Assembly: GCA_016125045.1 (NCBI GenBank)
Contig: WGML01000004.1
Location: forward strand, 1-64,000
DNA: 64,000 nt
DNA from: a bacterium
Lineage (GTDB): Bacteria; Pseudomonadota; Alphaproteobacteria; Caulobacterales; Hyphomonadaceae
Direction of reading: 5' to 3'
Positions 1-8,843 of the stretch are shown here, in pieces. The notes beneath the pieces are model-generated. The model worked only from the letters and a program-made list of their open reading frames with translations. It was not told the DNA's origin and searched no databases. Position 1 is the stretch's first letter. Each line of letters starts with the position of its first letter. The position numbers and the translations under genes were made by a program.

Positions 1-157
1 GCGGTTACGGAAAAACTGGGTCCCGGACAACGGCTTCGCCGTTTCCGGGATGACAGGCTGGAAGGTCCGCGAAAACTGGCGGCGCCCGCGTTCCTCACCA
101 GAAGGCCCTCACCCCCGGCCCCTCTCCCGCGGGCGGGAGAGGGGGGAGGCTGCGGCG
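1..157. repeat. Direct repeat copy 1 (palindromic intergenic element)
   Basis: This block is repeated almost exactly at 284-440, a spacing of 283 bp. It contains two inverted repeats. The first has CCGG arms around a perfect AACGGC-TTC-GCCGTT hairpin (about 23-52) and includes the GGGATGACA sequence common in alphaproteobacterial interspersed repeats. The second has arms CCCCTCTCCCGC (119-130) and GCGGGAGAGGGG (133-144). The second palindrome recurs at 35773-35798. No gene is visible in 1-478. The copies differ by only a few bases, for example near 100-107 versus 383-390. Confidence 0.85.
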
Positions 158-283
158 AAGCCTCGACCGGGGTGACAATCACCTCGGTTGACGCCGGACT
201 GTCATCCCGGACGCGCCACCGGCGCGATCCGGGACCGAGACCGTTCAGTGCGGGCGAGCGATAAGCAGACCTGAGACCCCACA

Positions 284-440
284 GCGGTTACGGAAAAACT
301 GGGTCCCGGACAACGGCTTCGCCGTTTCCGGGATGACAGGCTGGAAGGTCCGCGAAAACTGGCGGCGCCCGCGTTCCTCACCTGAAGTCCCTCACCCCCG
401 GCCCCTCTCCCGCAGGCGGGAGAGGGGGGAGGCTGCGGCG
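284..440. repeat. Direct repeat copy 2
   Basis: Second copy of the 157-bp block at 1-157. Between the copies (158-283) is another TGTCATCCCGG-type segment that is the inverse of the GGGATGACA arm. The near-identity suggests a recent tandem duplication of an interspersed palindromic element. It lies downstream of the leftward-reading sufE gene. Confidence 0.85.
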
Positions 441-478
441 GTGGTTGTTGTCCTCCCGTGCGAAGCGAGAGATGAGAG

Positions 479-916
479 TCAGGCGGCGGCTTCGGCCGCG
501 GCGCGGATGCGGGCGATCATCGATCGCAGCCCGTTCGAGCGCTGCGGCGTGATGGCGTCGGCGACGCCGACATCGGCGAGGAATCCCTCGACGTCGAAGG
601 CGAGGATGCGGTCCGGCGTCTCATCCGAATAGAGGCGGAGCAGCATGCCGATCAGGCCGGAGACGATCATGGCGTCCGACGCGCCGCGGAAGGCGAGGCC
701 GCCCTCGACGAGGCGTGAGGGCTCCGACACCAACCAGACCTGGCTGGCGCAGCCGCGCACGCGGTTCACCTCCGACATCTCGGCGTCGGTGAGGGGCGGC
801 AGCGATTTGCCGAGATCGATGAGGTGCTGGAAACGGTCGTCCCATTCGCCGAGGAAGGCGAATTCCTCCGCGAAGTCGCGGGCGCGGTCGTCGATGGTGG
901 GCGGGCGGTTGGTCAT
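479..916 (-). CDS. sufE: SufE-type Fe-S cluster assembly sulfur acceptor
   Basis: About 145 aa. SufE accepts persulfide sulfur from the cysteine desulfurase SufS and passes it to the SUF scaffold in the cytoplasm. The family hallmark RVRGCASQVWL is present, with its cysteine as the sulfur-carrying residue, preceded by the helical WDDRFQHLIDLGKSLPPL segment. The ATG at 916 (MTNRPPTIDD) is chosen because the open frame upstream is Pro/Ser/Arg-rich and unlike SufE. No other suf gene is in the window, so it is an isolated copy. Ends just before the repeat region. Confidence 0.93.
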   Translation of the reverse strand: MTNRPPTIDDRARDFAEEFAFLGEWDDRFQHLIDLGKSLPPLTDAEMSEVNRVRGCASQVWLVSEPSRLVEGGLAFRGASDAMIVSGLIGMLLRLYSDETPDRILAFDVEGFLADVGVADAITPQRSNGLRSMIARIRAAAEAAA

Positions 917-989
917 GGCGCAGGAGATGGGCCGAACCGCCGGCGAGGGCAAGACGCTGCGGCGTTTGGGGGGCGTTTGGGGGGGGGGC

Positions 990-1376
990 TCAGCTCTTGG
1001 GTTCGATGATGAGGTAGATGGAGGTGTCCTCCCCGATATTCTCGGTGATGTGCCAGCGGACGCCCGGATTCCAGAAGCCGGTCCCGGTGGGCGTGGCGAC
1101 CTCGCGGACGCCGGTTTCATCGGTGATGCGCGCCCGCCCGCCCTGGATGGCGTAGCCGTAGTGCGGTGCGTGGAAATGGCGCTCGTGGCCGACGCCGGGC
1201 GGGAAGGTGCAGCGCAGGACCCGCAGGGCGGCGTCCTCGTGGAGACGCTCGCAGACCGTATCGCCCTTCCATCCGGCGGCGAGCGGGTCCGGCAGGCCGG
1301 TCGGCGGCGCGGGCGGATGCGCGCAGGCGGCGGCGAGAGCCGCGACGGCGACGGGAAGGCGGGAGATCAGACGCAT
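990..1376 (-). CDS. Small exported cupin-domain protein
   Basis: About 128 aa. An N-terminal hydrophobic signal runs into ALAAAC at residues ~11-16, a lipobox-like sequence, so export and possible lipidation are likely. The rest is a single cupin barrel: a GHERHFHAPHYGYAIQGG segment gives His residues typical of metal-binding motif 1, and a later GVRWHITENIGEDTSIY segment resembles motif 2. The substrate is not predictable. Start taken at the ATG before MRLISRLPV, since the upstream extension lacks signal-peptide character. Lies 73 bp upstream of sufE on the same strand. Confidence 0.75.
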   Translation of the reverse strand: MRLISRLPVAVAALAAACAHPPAPPTGLPDPLAAGWKGDTVCERLHEDAALRVLRCTFPPGVGHERHFHAPHYGYAIQGGRARITDETGVREVATPTGTGFWNPGVRWHITENIGEDTSIYLIIEPKS

Positions 1377-1471
1377 GGCACGGCTCGCAGTTGACGGGAG
1401 CGGCGGGGTAGCGCGTCGCGAGACCAGGAGCAATCGCGGTGGTTCAGGCGCGGCGGTTCAGGGGTGGTGGT

Positions 1472-2254
1472 TCAGGGCAGGTTGAGGCGCTGGCGCTCGG
1501 CCCGCGTGAACCGGCGCATGGACACGGCGTAGACGCCCTCGGCGCCGTAGAGCCGGTCTGACGGCAGGGGCGGCGCGGGGAGGAGGCCGGAGGCGGCGAG
1601 CACGTCGTCGACGGCGAGCGCAACCTCGCGCGTGCGGACGGTGTTGGCGCTGTCGCGGTAGGTTTCGGTCGCGGTGGGAACGGGCTCCAGCACCACATCC
1701 CACCATGCGCCGTCGCGCAGGCGGTGCGCCTGGCGGAAGGGGCCAAGATCACGGCGGCGCGCGGCGACATCGTCGGGCGTGCGCCTGAACCGGGCGCGGC
1801 GGGATTTGCGCGAAGCGGGGTTGCGCAGGAGGAGGCCGGACTTCGGGTGCACGAAGTAGTCCGCCCAGTGCTGGTCGATCGGCAGCTCGGCGCCGAAGCG
1901 GGAGCGCCCGATCACCACCCCGTCGCGCACGCAGGTGTTGATGACGACGATGTCGGTGAGGTGGTCGAGCACGTGTTGCTGGACCGTCGAGCGGGGGTTC
2001 AGATGCTCGGCGATCTCTGCGTGCACCTTGTTCCAGGGCCGCCCGGTGCGCGAGCCGATGAAGCGCCGGAGCGGGGCGAGGTTTTCGTTGAGGAATTTGG
2101 AGCCCGGCGTCCAGCGGGGCGCGACGTCGGAGGGGCGCGCGGCGCGGTAGGGCGCGCCGTCATCGTCGGTGAGCGGCCGGGTGCGGCCCTTCCGCCGCCA
2201 GCCGGCTCCCTTTCGGGGACGCTCGACGATGACCTTGAACATATCCCGCCGCAT
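1472..2254 (-). CDS. Conserved hypothetical protein
   Basis: About 260 aa, soluble, rich in Arg. I recognise the general pattern (MFKVIVERPR near the N-terminus, then FLNENLAPLRRFI, GRPWNKVHAEI and STVQQHVLDH) as a conserved bacterial family without an assigned function. No catalytic motif or membrane segment is seen. Start could be 2254 (MRRDMFKV) or the next Met at 2242. Downstream of the terminator-like hairpin at 2318-2350, so probably transcribed from its own promoter. Confidence 0.7.
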   Translation of the reverse strand: MRRDMFKVIVERPRKGAGWRRKGRTRPLTDDDGAPYRAARPSDVAPRWTPGSKFLNENLAPLRRFIGSRTGRPWNKVHAEIAEHLNPRSTVQQHVLDHLTDIVVINTCVRDGVVIGRSRFGAELPIDQHWADYFVHPKSGLLLRNPASRKSRRARFRRTPDDVAARRRDLGPFRQAHRLRDGAWWDVVLEPVPTATETYRDSANTVRTREVALAVDDVLAASGLLPAPPLPSDRLYGAEGVYAVSMRRFTRAERQRLNLP

Positions 2255-2317
2255 GACCGCAAGGCTAGCGCGGCGGGGCGGCTGCGCCAACCGCCCGGAC
2301 CGCTGGCGGCTGAAGAG

Positions 2318-2350
2318 AAAAGGGCCCCCGACCGTCGCCGGGAGCCCTTT
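2318..2350 (-). terminator. Intrinsic terminator hairpin
   Basis: Arms AAAGGGCCCCCG and CGGGAGCCCTTT pair with one mismatch around a short loop. Read on the minus strand the right arm gives a T-ended stem just past the stop codon of the gene at 2402-3445, so it most likely ends that transcript. Confidence 0.65.
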
Positions 2351-2401
2351 CAGACAGGGAGACTGATCAGCCGCCGCTTCGCGGCGACGGACAGTCCGGC
2401 G

Positions 2402-3445
2402 TCAGCGGGCGATGTCCGCAAAGCAGGCGCCGGCGTCGCCGATCGCGTGCTCGGCGAGGCAGAAGGAGAGATCGGACCGCGTGTAGGACGCGGAGACGCA
2501 CGCCTGGAGCTGGAGCTGCGACCAGTCGATGCAGTCGGTCGTTGGCTTGTCGCGCATGGCCGCCTTGACGTCCTGCTCGTGGGACGTTTCGGCGCCGAGC
2601 ACGTGGAAGGCAGCAAGGGTCGCCATGCGGTTGACCGTGCCCTCGCGGCGGGGGTCGACCTTCAGCTCGCGGGTCTCGCCCACGCCGGGGGCGATGGCGG
2701 AGATGGCCGAGCCGCTCGCGCTGGCGGTGAGGTTGGCGACGCGGTCCCAGACCGAGCCCTGCGCCGCGGAGGCGAGCACGACATTGTCGCCGCCGCCGAG
2801 GAAGAGCTTCTTGGCGGCTTCGGCGACCGGACGCGCGGTCCTGGAGGAGAGTTTGAGGTTGGAGGCCGCGGCGCCGGCGTCCTTCACCTTGGCCTTGCCC
2901 CAGGCGACTTTCTGGAGGCTGTAGGCCTGCTCCTTGACGAAGGCGGCGGCGCTGGAGATGCGCACCGCATCCCGCGAGTTGACGTTGAGGGCGGCCTGAA
3001 CCGCATCCTCGCCGCCCTTGAGCGTGCGGGCGTAGCCGACATCATTGCGCATGCCGGAGACCACGCGGTCGCGACCGTAGAAGGAGTCGATGTCGCGGAC
3101 GGCGGCGGCGAACTCCTTGTTCTGGGCGGCGACGAGGGCCGCATAGGAGATCCAGCCCGACGAGAGCTGGTCCGCGTTTTGCGCGCCGAACGTGTCGAGC
3201 GCGGAATCCAGCTCATCGGAGCTCGCGAGCGGTTTGGAGGCGATGGCGCCGACTTCGGACTGATAGTCGGCGTAGGCGGCGGCGGCGGTCGGCAGAAGGA
3301 CAGGGGCCGCCTGGGGCTTTGCGGAGATGGATGCGGGACTGGCGTCCAGTTTCACATCCGGAACGGCGGTTTGCTGGGCGGAGGCGGCGCCGGTGAAGGC
3401 GGCGAAGGCGAAGGCGGTCGAATGCAGAAGCGGCAGGACACGCAT
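2402..3445 (-). CDS. Secreted protein of unknown function
   Basis: 347 aa. The first ~23 residues form a signal peptide ending in AASAQQ, so export to the periplasm is expected. The mature protein is Ala-rich and largely helical, with an intermediate GGGDNVVLASAAQ segment and a C-terminal tail with four cysteines (DCIDW, QACVSA, SFCLAE, GACFAD) that could form disulphides. I do not recognise the family. Followed by a hairpin terminator at 2318-2350, so it looks monocistronic. Confidence 0.7.
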   Translation of the reverse strand: MRVLPLLHSTAFAFAAFTGAASAQQTAVPDVKLDASPASISAKPQAAPVLLPTAAAAYADYQSEVGAIASKPLASSDELDSALDTFGAQNADQLSSGWISYAALVAAQNKEFAAAVRDIDSFYGRDRVVSGMRNDVGYARTLKGGEDAVQAALNVNSRDAVRISSAAAFVKEQAYSLQKVAWGKAKVKDAGAAASNLKLSSRTARPVAEAAKKLFLGGGDNVVLASAAQGSVWDRVANLTASASGSAISAIAPGVGETRELKVDPRREGTVNRMATLAAFHVLGAETSHEQDVKAAMRDKPTTDCIDWSQLQLQACVSASYTRSDLSFCLAEHAIGDAGACFADIAR

Positions 3446-3616
3446 GCAGGAACTCCGTCTGAACGCACAACTTTAGAGGAAGCGAGCGGATGCTACCAGA
3501 CGCGGCCCGCAATGTGCTTCCAAAAATGACGGTGCACATGCAGATGTTGACGCGCAGTTAGGGCGAAGGATGGGATTACATGCTTTCCCGGCGTTTGCGG
3601 CCCTCCGGGGGCCCAA

Positions 3617-4993
3617 ATGACGCCGGGATCCGCCATCTGGCCGGCTATTGCAGCGATTGCGTGCTTCCTCGCTTTCGCGCTCGGCGCCCCAATCTGGGCC
3701 AGCGCAGCGGCGTTCATCGTCGCCTGCTCGCCCGTGGCGTGTGGAAGATTCTTGCGCGCGAGCGCCTGGTCGAGCGCCGCCGATGAGGTCGAGACCGTCC
3801 TCTGGGTGACGGCCGCGGCGGTCGGGGCGACGGCGACCGGAGGCGGGCTGTCGCCATTGTCGGCGGCGTTCGCCATTCCGGTGGTGCTGAATGCGGAGCG
3901 CGGCGGAACGCGGCTCGCGATCGAGGCGGCGGTGTTCGCGGTGATCGGCTATGGCGTCGTCCTCGCGGCGTCGGCCTGGTTCGAGACGCCGGGAGCGGGG
4001 CCGCAGACGGGGTTACAGATCGGGCTTATCGGGCCGCTTCTCGCGTTCGGCGTGTTTGTCTTCATGGCGTGGCGGATGTGGCGCGGGCGAGCAGAGCCGC
4101 GTCGCGCGGCGCCGCCCCTCCCCCGCGCCGAGGTCTCGCACCGGGTGCAGACGCCGGTCGTTCGGACCGCGCCGCCGGCGCCGGCGGCCGGCGACGCCGC
4201 GCGCGACGCGGCGGCCGCCCGGGCGGAAGCCGCCGAAGCGAGGGCGAAGGAGGCCGAGACCCGCTTTGAACGCCAGATGCTGTTCTTCTCGCAGATGACG
4301 CATGAACTGCGCACGCCGCTCAACGCCGTCCTTGGCTATTCGGAAATGATCCGCGCGGGCGTGTTTGGTCCGATCGGTCCGAAATACGCCGACTATGCGA
4401 GCCGGATCGAGGAAGGCGGCCGGATGCTCCTGATGATCGTCGACGATCTGCTTGATTTCGCCCGCATCCGGGCCGGGCGGTATGACCTCGATCGTGACGA
4501 AGCGAGCCTCAATGATATCGCGGCGGAAGCCGTTCGGCTGATGGGCGAGACGGCGGCGCGCCGGTCGGTCCGGCTGACGGTCGCGGCGGTCGAGGAGGTC
4601 GAGGCGTGGGTGGACTCCCGCGCCGTGCGGCACATGGCGCTGAACCTCGTCTCCAACGCGCTCAAGTTCACGCCGGAGGGCGGACGCGTGACCATCGCGC
4701 CGATGGCGGATGAGGACGGCGCGTGGCTGAGCGTGCAGGATACCGGGCCGGGGATGACGCAGGATGACGTCAAGCGGGTGATGTCTGACGTGTTCGAACA
4801 GACGGCGGCGGGGCGCAACAAGGGCGGCAGCGGGCTCGGGCTGTCGGTGGTGCGCCTGTTCGCGGACCTGCATCAGGGGCGGATGGTGATCGACAGCGCG
4901 CCGGGCGAAGGGACGACTGTCGCGCTGTTCTTCCCGGCCCGAGAGACATCGGGAGCGCCATCCAGTTCGGCGCCGAATCTTCAGCCCGAATGA
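3617..4993 (+). CDS. Membrane sensor histidine kinase (PleC/DivJ-like catalytic core)
   Basis: 458 aa. About four or five hydrophobic segments occupy residues 5-155, followed by an Ala/Glu-rich coiled coil (~195-220). The H-box FFSQMTHELRTPLN places the phospho-accepting His at ~229, and the following GYSEMI...FGPIGPKY resembles alphaproteobacterial cell-cycle kinases. N-box NLVSNALKF, G1 DTGPGM and G2 GSGLGLSVV complete an intact HATPase domain. No response regulator is adjacent, so it is an orphan kinase here. The ATG at 3617 has a G-rich stretch five bases upstream. The sensory region is not a named domain. Confidence 0.88.
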   Translation: MTPGSAIWPAIAAIACFLAFALGAPIWASAAAFIVACSPVACGRFLRASAWSSAADEVETVLWVTAAAVGATATGGGLSPLSAAFAIPVVLNAERGGTRLAIEAAVFAVIGYGVVLAASAWFETPGAGPQTGLQIGLIGPLLAFGVFVFMAWRMWRGRAEPRRAAPPLPRAEVSHRVQTPVVRTAPPAPAAGDAARDAAAARAEAAEARAKEAETRFERQMLFFSQMTHELRTPLNAVLGYSEMIRAGVFGPIGPKYADYASRIEEGGRMLLMIVDDLLDFARIRAGRYDLDRDEASLNDIAAEAVRLMGETAARRSVRLTVAAVEEVEAWVDSRAVRHMALNLVSNALKFTPEGGRVTIAPMADEDGAWLSVQDTGPGMTQDDVKRVMSDVFEQTAAGRNKGGSGLGLSVVRLFADLHQGRMVIDSAPGEGTTVALFFPARETSGAPSSSAPNLQPE

Positions 4994-5076
4994 ACGGCGG
5001 CTGACCGAAACAGCGGCGCGAAGTCCACACGGCGACTCAATCGATGCGCGAGTCTCCACAAACGTCAAGAAAGCCG

Positions 5077-5091
5077 CTAATAAAGACTTAA
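5077..5091 (+). promoter_or_regulatory. Possible CtrA box (CTAA-N7-TTAA)
   Basis: CTAA, seven bases, then TTAA: one mismatch from the TTAA-N7-TTAA recognition pattern of the alphaproteobacterial cell-cycle regulator CtrA. It lies in an unusually A/T-rich patch about 185 bp before the TIR-MORN gene. A single near-match is weak evidence. Confidence 0.25.
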
Positions 5092-5274
5092 CGTTCGGGC
5101 TTGCGACCTTTGCACGCCCGAGCGGATGTCATTATCGGGGCGTCGCGCCCAGGTGTGGACCACCGCGATGCGGTGATGCGAAAGGGAGCATTGCCGGCGT
5201 ATCCGTGTGGATGAAGGCGGCTGGTGGTGTCGCGGGTCCGGGCCGAGCGTCGCGCGCGTCTGCAGGGGCACGCT

Positions 5275-7830
5275 ATGGTGGATGTCTTTATATCATACGC
5301 AAGCGCGGACCAGGCGCGGGTAAGCCCGATGGTTGCTCGCCTGAAAGCCGAGGGCTGGAGCGTCTGGGATCATGCGTCGGATGATCCGTCGGTGGACGCC
5401 GCGGATGCGGAGCGCCAGCTCGGGTCAGCCGGCGCGGTGTTTGTGGTCTGGTCGGCGACGGCGCGCATGTCCGAGCGGATGCGCTCGGAGGCCGGATCGG
5501 GCCTTTACAAGAACAAGCTGGTGCAGGTGCGCGTCGATGGTTCGCAGCCGCCGCGCCCTTTCGATCAGGTCGAGGTTGCCGAGCTCGGTACATGGGACGA
5601 CGATCCTGATGACGGCCGCTGGCGCAGGGTGGTTGCGGCGATCCGGGTTTATGCTGGAACGCCAGGCTCCGCCCGGCCGCAGGTCGTCCGGGTCGCAGCC
5701 GCCGCTTCGCCGGCGACGGCCTCCGTGATGTCCTCAAGGTCGCCGGCGGCGCAAGGACCGGCGGCGCAGGGGCAGGCGGCGCTGGCTTCGGATCGGCGCG
5801 AGAACGAGGTCGACCGCCGGGTCGCGGGCGGCCATGTCGGTGGCCGGATCGAGACGCGCGAGCGGCGCATCGCCGCGGGCGAACGCAGGGTTGAAACCAC
5901 GAGCAGGGTCGAAACGACGGGTCGGGGGGCGGCGAGTGAGCGCGCGCGGGTCGAACAGATCCACGCCAAATCAGTAGAGGACGCCATGATCTCAACGCGT
6001 GAATCCGAACGCCGCGCCGCGGAGGTGCGGGCGGCGGGCTATCACCCGACATCGAGCGAAATCGGCGGCGGGATGGTCCTGGACGATGCGGATGCGGAAC
6101 GTCCGCGCCTCAGACTGTCGGTTGTCGCGGTCGCGGTGGCGGCGGTGGCCGGACTTGCATGGGCGTTCAATCCGTTCGGCGAGGGACGCAGCGGGTCCGG
6201 GGCGGCCTCGGCGAGTTCGGGCGCGAAGGTGATGGTGGATTCGGCCGCGGCGGACGCGGCGTGGGGCGAGGTGGACCGGACGAACCCTTCCGCGCTGCGG
6301 GCCTTCATCGCGAATTTTGGCGGGGCGCCGGCGGCGGAATCGGCGCGGTCGGTGCTGCGGGTGCTCGATGCTCAGGCCTGGGCCGAGGCGGTGATCTCCG
6401 ACACGGAAGCGGCGTATTCGGCGTATCTTGCGTCCTTCCCGCATTCGGACACCACGCCCGGCGTGATGGCGAAGGACGCGACGGAGCGGCTGAACTCGCT
6501 CGGTCTCGAGCGTCAGCAGGCGATTTCGGCGATCCAGTCGGCGCTGCAGGCGATGTCGCGTTACAACGGGGCGCAGGACGGCGCGCCCAACGCCGCGACG
6601 GTTTCAGCGGTGCGGGCGTTTTCGGCGGACATGGACATTCCGACGCCGGATCTGGTGCTCGGCGCGCCACGCGACATCCGCGCTTACGCCGATCGGGTGA
6701 TGCTGTCGCTGCCGGAGGACGCGCGGGCGCGTCTGGCCTCCGGTGCGGCGCCGGCGGGCGGCGCGGTGCAGCAGGCCTCCGTCGACACCACCGCCGCGGC
6801 GCGGGCGCAGGCGGAGGCGCAGGCCGCCGCACGGGCTAAAGCGGCGGCGGACGCCGCGGAAGCGGAAAGCCGGCGGATCGAGGACGCCCGCCGCGCGGTC
6901 CAGCAGGCGGAAGCGGAGCGCACGCGCGTCGAGACGGCGGAACGCGTGGCGGCTGAGCGGGCGGCGGCTGAGCGGGCGGAGCCTCGCGTCGACGCATCGG
7001 CGGCAGCGCCGGCGCCGGCGCCGGCTGAAGCGAGCGCCGATACGCTGGCGCTGGAACAGCTCCAGCGGGCGGAGGCGGCGGGATGGGCGAGCGCGCAGGC
7101 GCAGAACACCCTCGCCGGCTTCCAGGCCTATCTGCGCAACTTCCCAAATGGCGCGAACGCCGCGACCGCCCGGACGGAGGTCGCTCGGCTCTCACGGCCG
7201 GCGCCCTATAGTGCGGCGCAACTGCCGGCGCCGTTGCGGACCGCGGTCGAGGCGGCGCGCGCGGCGCGAACGACCGCCGAGGCACGGGCGGCGGCGGCCC
7301 GCAGCACCGCCCAGCAGGCTGATCGCATCGCGCAGGCCGCGGCGACCGGCGCGGGCGGCGCGGCGACCATCGTGGCGCCGGACGGCGATCGCTACGACGC
7401 CCAGGTGTCGAACGGGGTCGTCAACGGGCTTGGCGTCCGGGTGAGCGGCGATGAGGTGTCGCGCGGCGACCGCTATCGCGGTCAGCTGCAATCGGGCCTC
7501 AGCCAGGGTCTCGGGGTGTTCGAGTTCGCGGAGAACCCGAACAACGCCGCGGCGGGCGCCCTGCGCTATGAAGGCGAACATGCGCGCGACGCGGCGGCGG
7601 GTCTCGGCGTCACCTATTGGCGCAACGGCAATGTCTACGCCGGCGAGGACGCATCGAGCGGTGAGGCGCGCGGCGTGATGACCTTCGCGGATGGCCAGCG
7701 CTATGACGGCGAACTGCGCAACGGGCAACGCAACGGCTTCGGCGTCGTGTGGTCGGCGACCGGCGAGCCGGTGATGGCCGGCCGCTGGGAGAATGGCGAA
7801 CTGGTGGAGCCGGTTCCCGTCGCTCCCTAG
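5275..7830 (+). CDS. TIR domain - transmembrane - MORN-repeat protein
   Basis: 851 aa. Residues 1-~130 form a bacterial TIR domain: VDVFISYASADQ, WSVWDH, VFVVWSATA and RSEAGSGLYKNKL, the Glu in RSEA matching the usual catalytic glutamate of TIR NAD-cleaving enzymes. One transmembrane segment lies at ~278-297. After it come a W..A..YL.SFP repeat (~325-400), a stretch resembling a peptidoglycan-binding-1 helix bundle (~414-478), a long Ala/Arg/Glu coiled coil (~505-590), another YLRNFPNG repeat, and C-terminal MORN-like repeats (~702-851; YRGQL, YEGEH, YDGEL, GRWENGE). The start at 5275 is preferred because AGGGG lies seven bases upstream and MVDVFISYAS is the natural TIR start. NADase activity is inferred, not shown. 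Confidence 0.82.
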   Translation: MVDVFISYASADQARVSPMVARLKAEGWSVWDHASDDPSVDAADAERQLGSAGAVFVVWSATARMSERMRSEAGSGLYKNKLVQVRVDGSQPPRPFDQVEVAELGTWDDDPDDGRWRRVVAAIRVYAGTPGSARPQVVRVAAAASPATASVMSSRSPAAQGPAAQGQAALASDRRENEVDRRVAGGHVGGRIETRERRIAAGERRVETTSRVETTGRGAASERARVEQIHAKSVEDAMISTRESERRAAEVRAAGYHPTSSEIGGGMVLDDADAERPRLRLSVVAVAVAAVAGLAWAFNPFGEGRSGSGAASASSGAKVMVDSAAADAAWGEVDRTNPSALRAFIANFGGAPAAESARSVLRVLDAQAWAEAVISDTEAAYSAYLASFPHSDTTPGVMAKDATERLNSLGLERQQAISAIQSALQAMSRYNGAQDGAPNAATVSAVRAFSADMDIPTPDLVLGAPRDIRAYADRVMLSLPEDARARLASGAAPAGGAVQQASVDTTAAARAQAEAQAAARAKAAADAAEAESRRIEDARRAVQQAEAERTRVETAERVAAERAAAERAEPRVDASAAAPAPAPAEASADTLALEQLQRAEAAGWASAQAQNTLAGFQAYLRNFPNGANAATARTEVARLSRPAPYSAAQLPAPLRTAVEAARAARTTAEARAAAARSTAQQADRIAQAAATGAGGAATIVAPDGDRYDAQVSNGVVNGLGVRVSGDEVSRGDRYRGQLQSGLSQGLGVFEFAENPNNAAAGALRYEGEHARDAAAGLGVTYWRNGNVYAGEDASSGEARGVMTFADGQRYDGELRNGQRNGFGVVWSATGEPVMAGRWENGELVEPVPVAP

Positions 7831-7937
7831 GGCGTCGAGGCGCCCGCGCGGAGGCGCTTGGCGTCTCCGGTCCGCCGTGCCACGGTTTGGCCGGTCACGG
7901 CTTGCGTGGCCATGACCATCCAGCGGAGCATTCGCGC

Positions 7938-8831
7938 ATGACTGAAGGCGGCAGGTTGAAGAACAAGGTCGCGGTGATCACCGGCGCGGCCTCGGGCATC
8001 GGGCTTGCGACGCTGGAGCGCTTTGTCGCCGAGGGCGCCTCGGTGCTGGCGGCGGACATCCAGGACGAGAAGGGCGCGGGCCTCGAACACCGGTTCGGGT
8101 CGCGCGTCGTCTATCGGCACTGCAATGTCATGGATGAGTCCGACATCAAGGCGGCGGTGGAGACCGCCGCGGCGCATTTCGGGGGCCTCGACATCCTGTT
8201 CAGCAACGCCGGAGCGGTCGGCGCGCGCGGCACGATCGAGGAGGTGTCGGTCACCGATTTCGACGCCACCATGCGGTTGCTGCTGATGTCGGTGGTGGCG
8301 GGGGCCAAGCACGCCGCGCCGCTGATGATGGCGCGGGGCGGCGGATCGATCATCAACACGGCGTCGGTGGCCGGCGTGCAGGCGGGATATGGTCCGATCG
8401 CCTATTCGACCGCCAAGGCGGCCGTGGTGCATTTCACGCGGTGCGCGGCGGCGGAGCTGTCAAAACACCGGATCCGCATCAATGCGATCTGTCCCGGCAT
8501 GATCGCAACCTCGATCTTCGGGGATGCGTTCGGCCTCGCGCGGCCGGTCGCCGATCAGATGGCTGCGATGCTGGCGGAGCGGTCGTCGGTGATGCAGCCG
8601 ATTCCGAAGCCGGGGCTGCCGGAGGACATCGCGGCGACGGCGGCGCATCTTGCAAGCGACGATGCGGCCTTCATCACCGGCACGCATGTGATCGTGGACG
8701 GCGGACTGACCATCGGTCCCCGAAACGCCTGGGATGAGAAGGCGGTGAGCCCCTTGCTCGACGTGCTCGGCATCTCGCAGGAACAGGCCGATGCGATGAT
8801 CGCGGCGCGCAAGGCGCAGGGCGAGTTCTGA
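7938..8831 (+). CDS. Short-chain dehydrogenase/reductase
   Basis: 297 aa. NAD(P)-binding Rossmann fold with ITGAASGIGLAT near the N-terminus, AADIQD after strand beta-2 (an acidic residue favouring NAD), NAG in FSNAGAVGA, and the YSTAK catalytic Tyr/Lys pair with Ser upstream in TASVAG. A ~25-residue C-terminal extension follows the usual GTHVIVDGGLT end. Substrate unknown. Begins 107 bp after the TIR-MORN gene. Confidence 0.9.
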   Translation: MTEGGRLKNKVAVITGAASGIGLATLERFVAEGASVLAADIQDEKGAGLEHRFGSRVVYRHCNVMDESDIKAAVETAAAHFGGLDILFSNAGAVGARGTIEEVSVTDFDATMRLLLMSVVAGAKHAAPLMMARGGGSIINTASVAGVQAGYGPIAYSTAKAAVVHFTRCAAAELSKHRIRINAICPGMIATSIFGDAFGLARPVADQMAAMLAERSSVMQPIPKPGLPEDIAATAAHLASDDAAFITGTHVIVDGGLTIGPRNAWDEKAVSPLLDVLGISQEQADAMIAARKAQGEF

Positions 8832-8843
8832 GCGGCCCTTGCG

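Noticed and set aside
1-440. CRISPR-like repeats
   Set aside because: Only two long copies containing palindromes, no short regular repeats with spacers and no cas genes.
1724-3529. A 601-codon plus-strand open frame opposite two minus-strand genes
   Set aside because: Gly/Ala/Arg/Val-rich shadow of the real genes at 1472-2254 and 2402-3445, which have signal peptides and natural composition.
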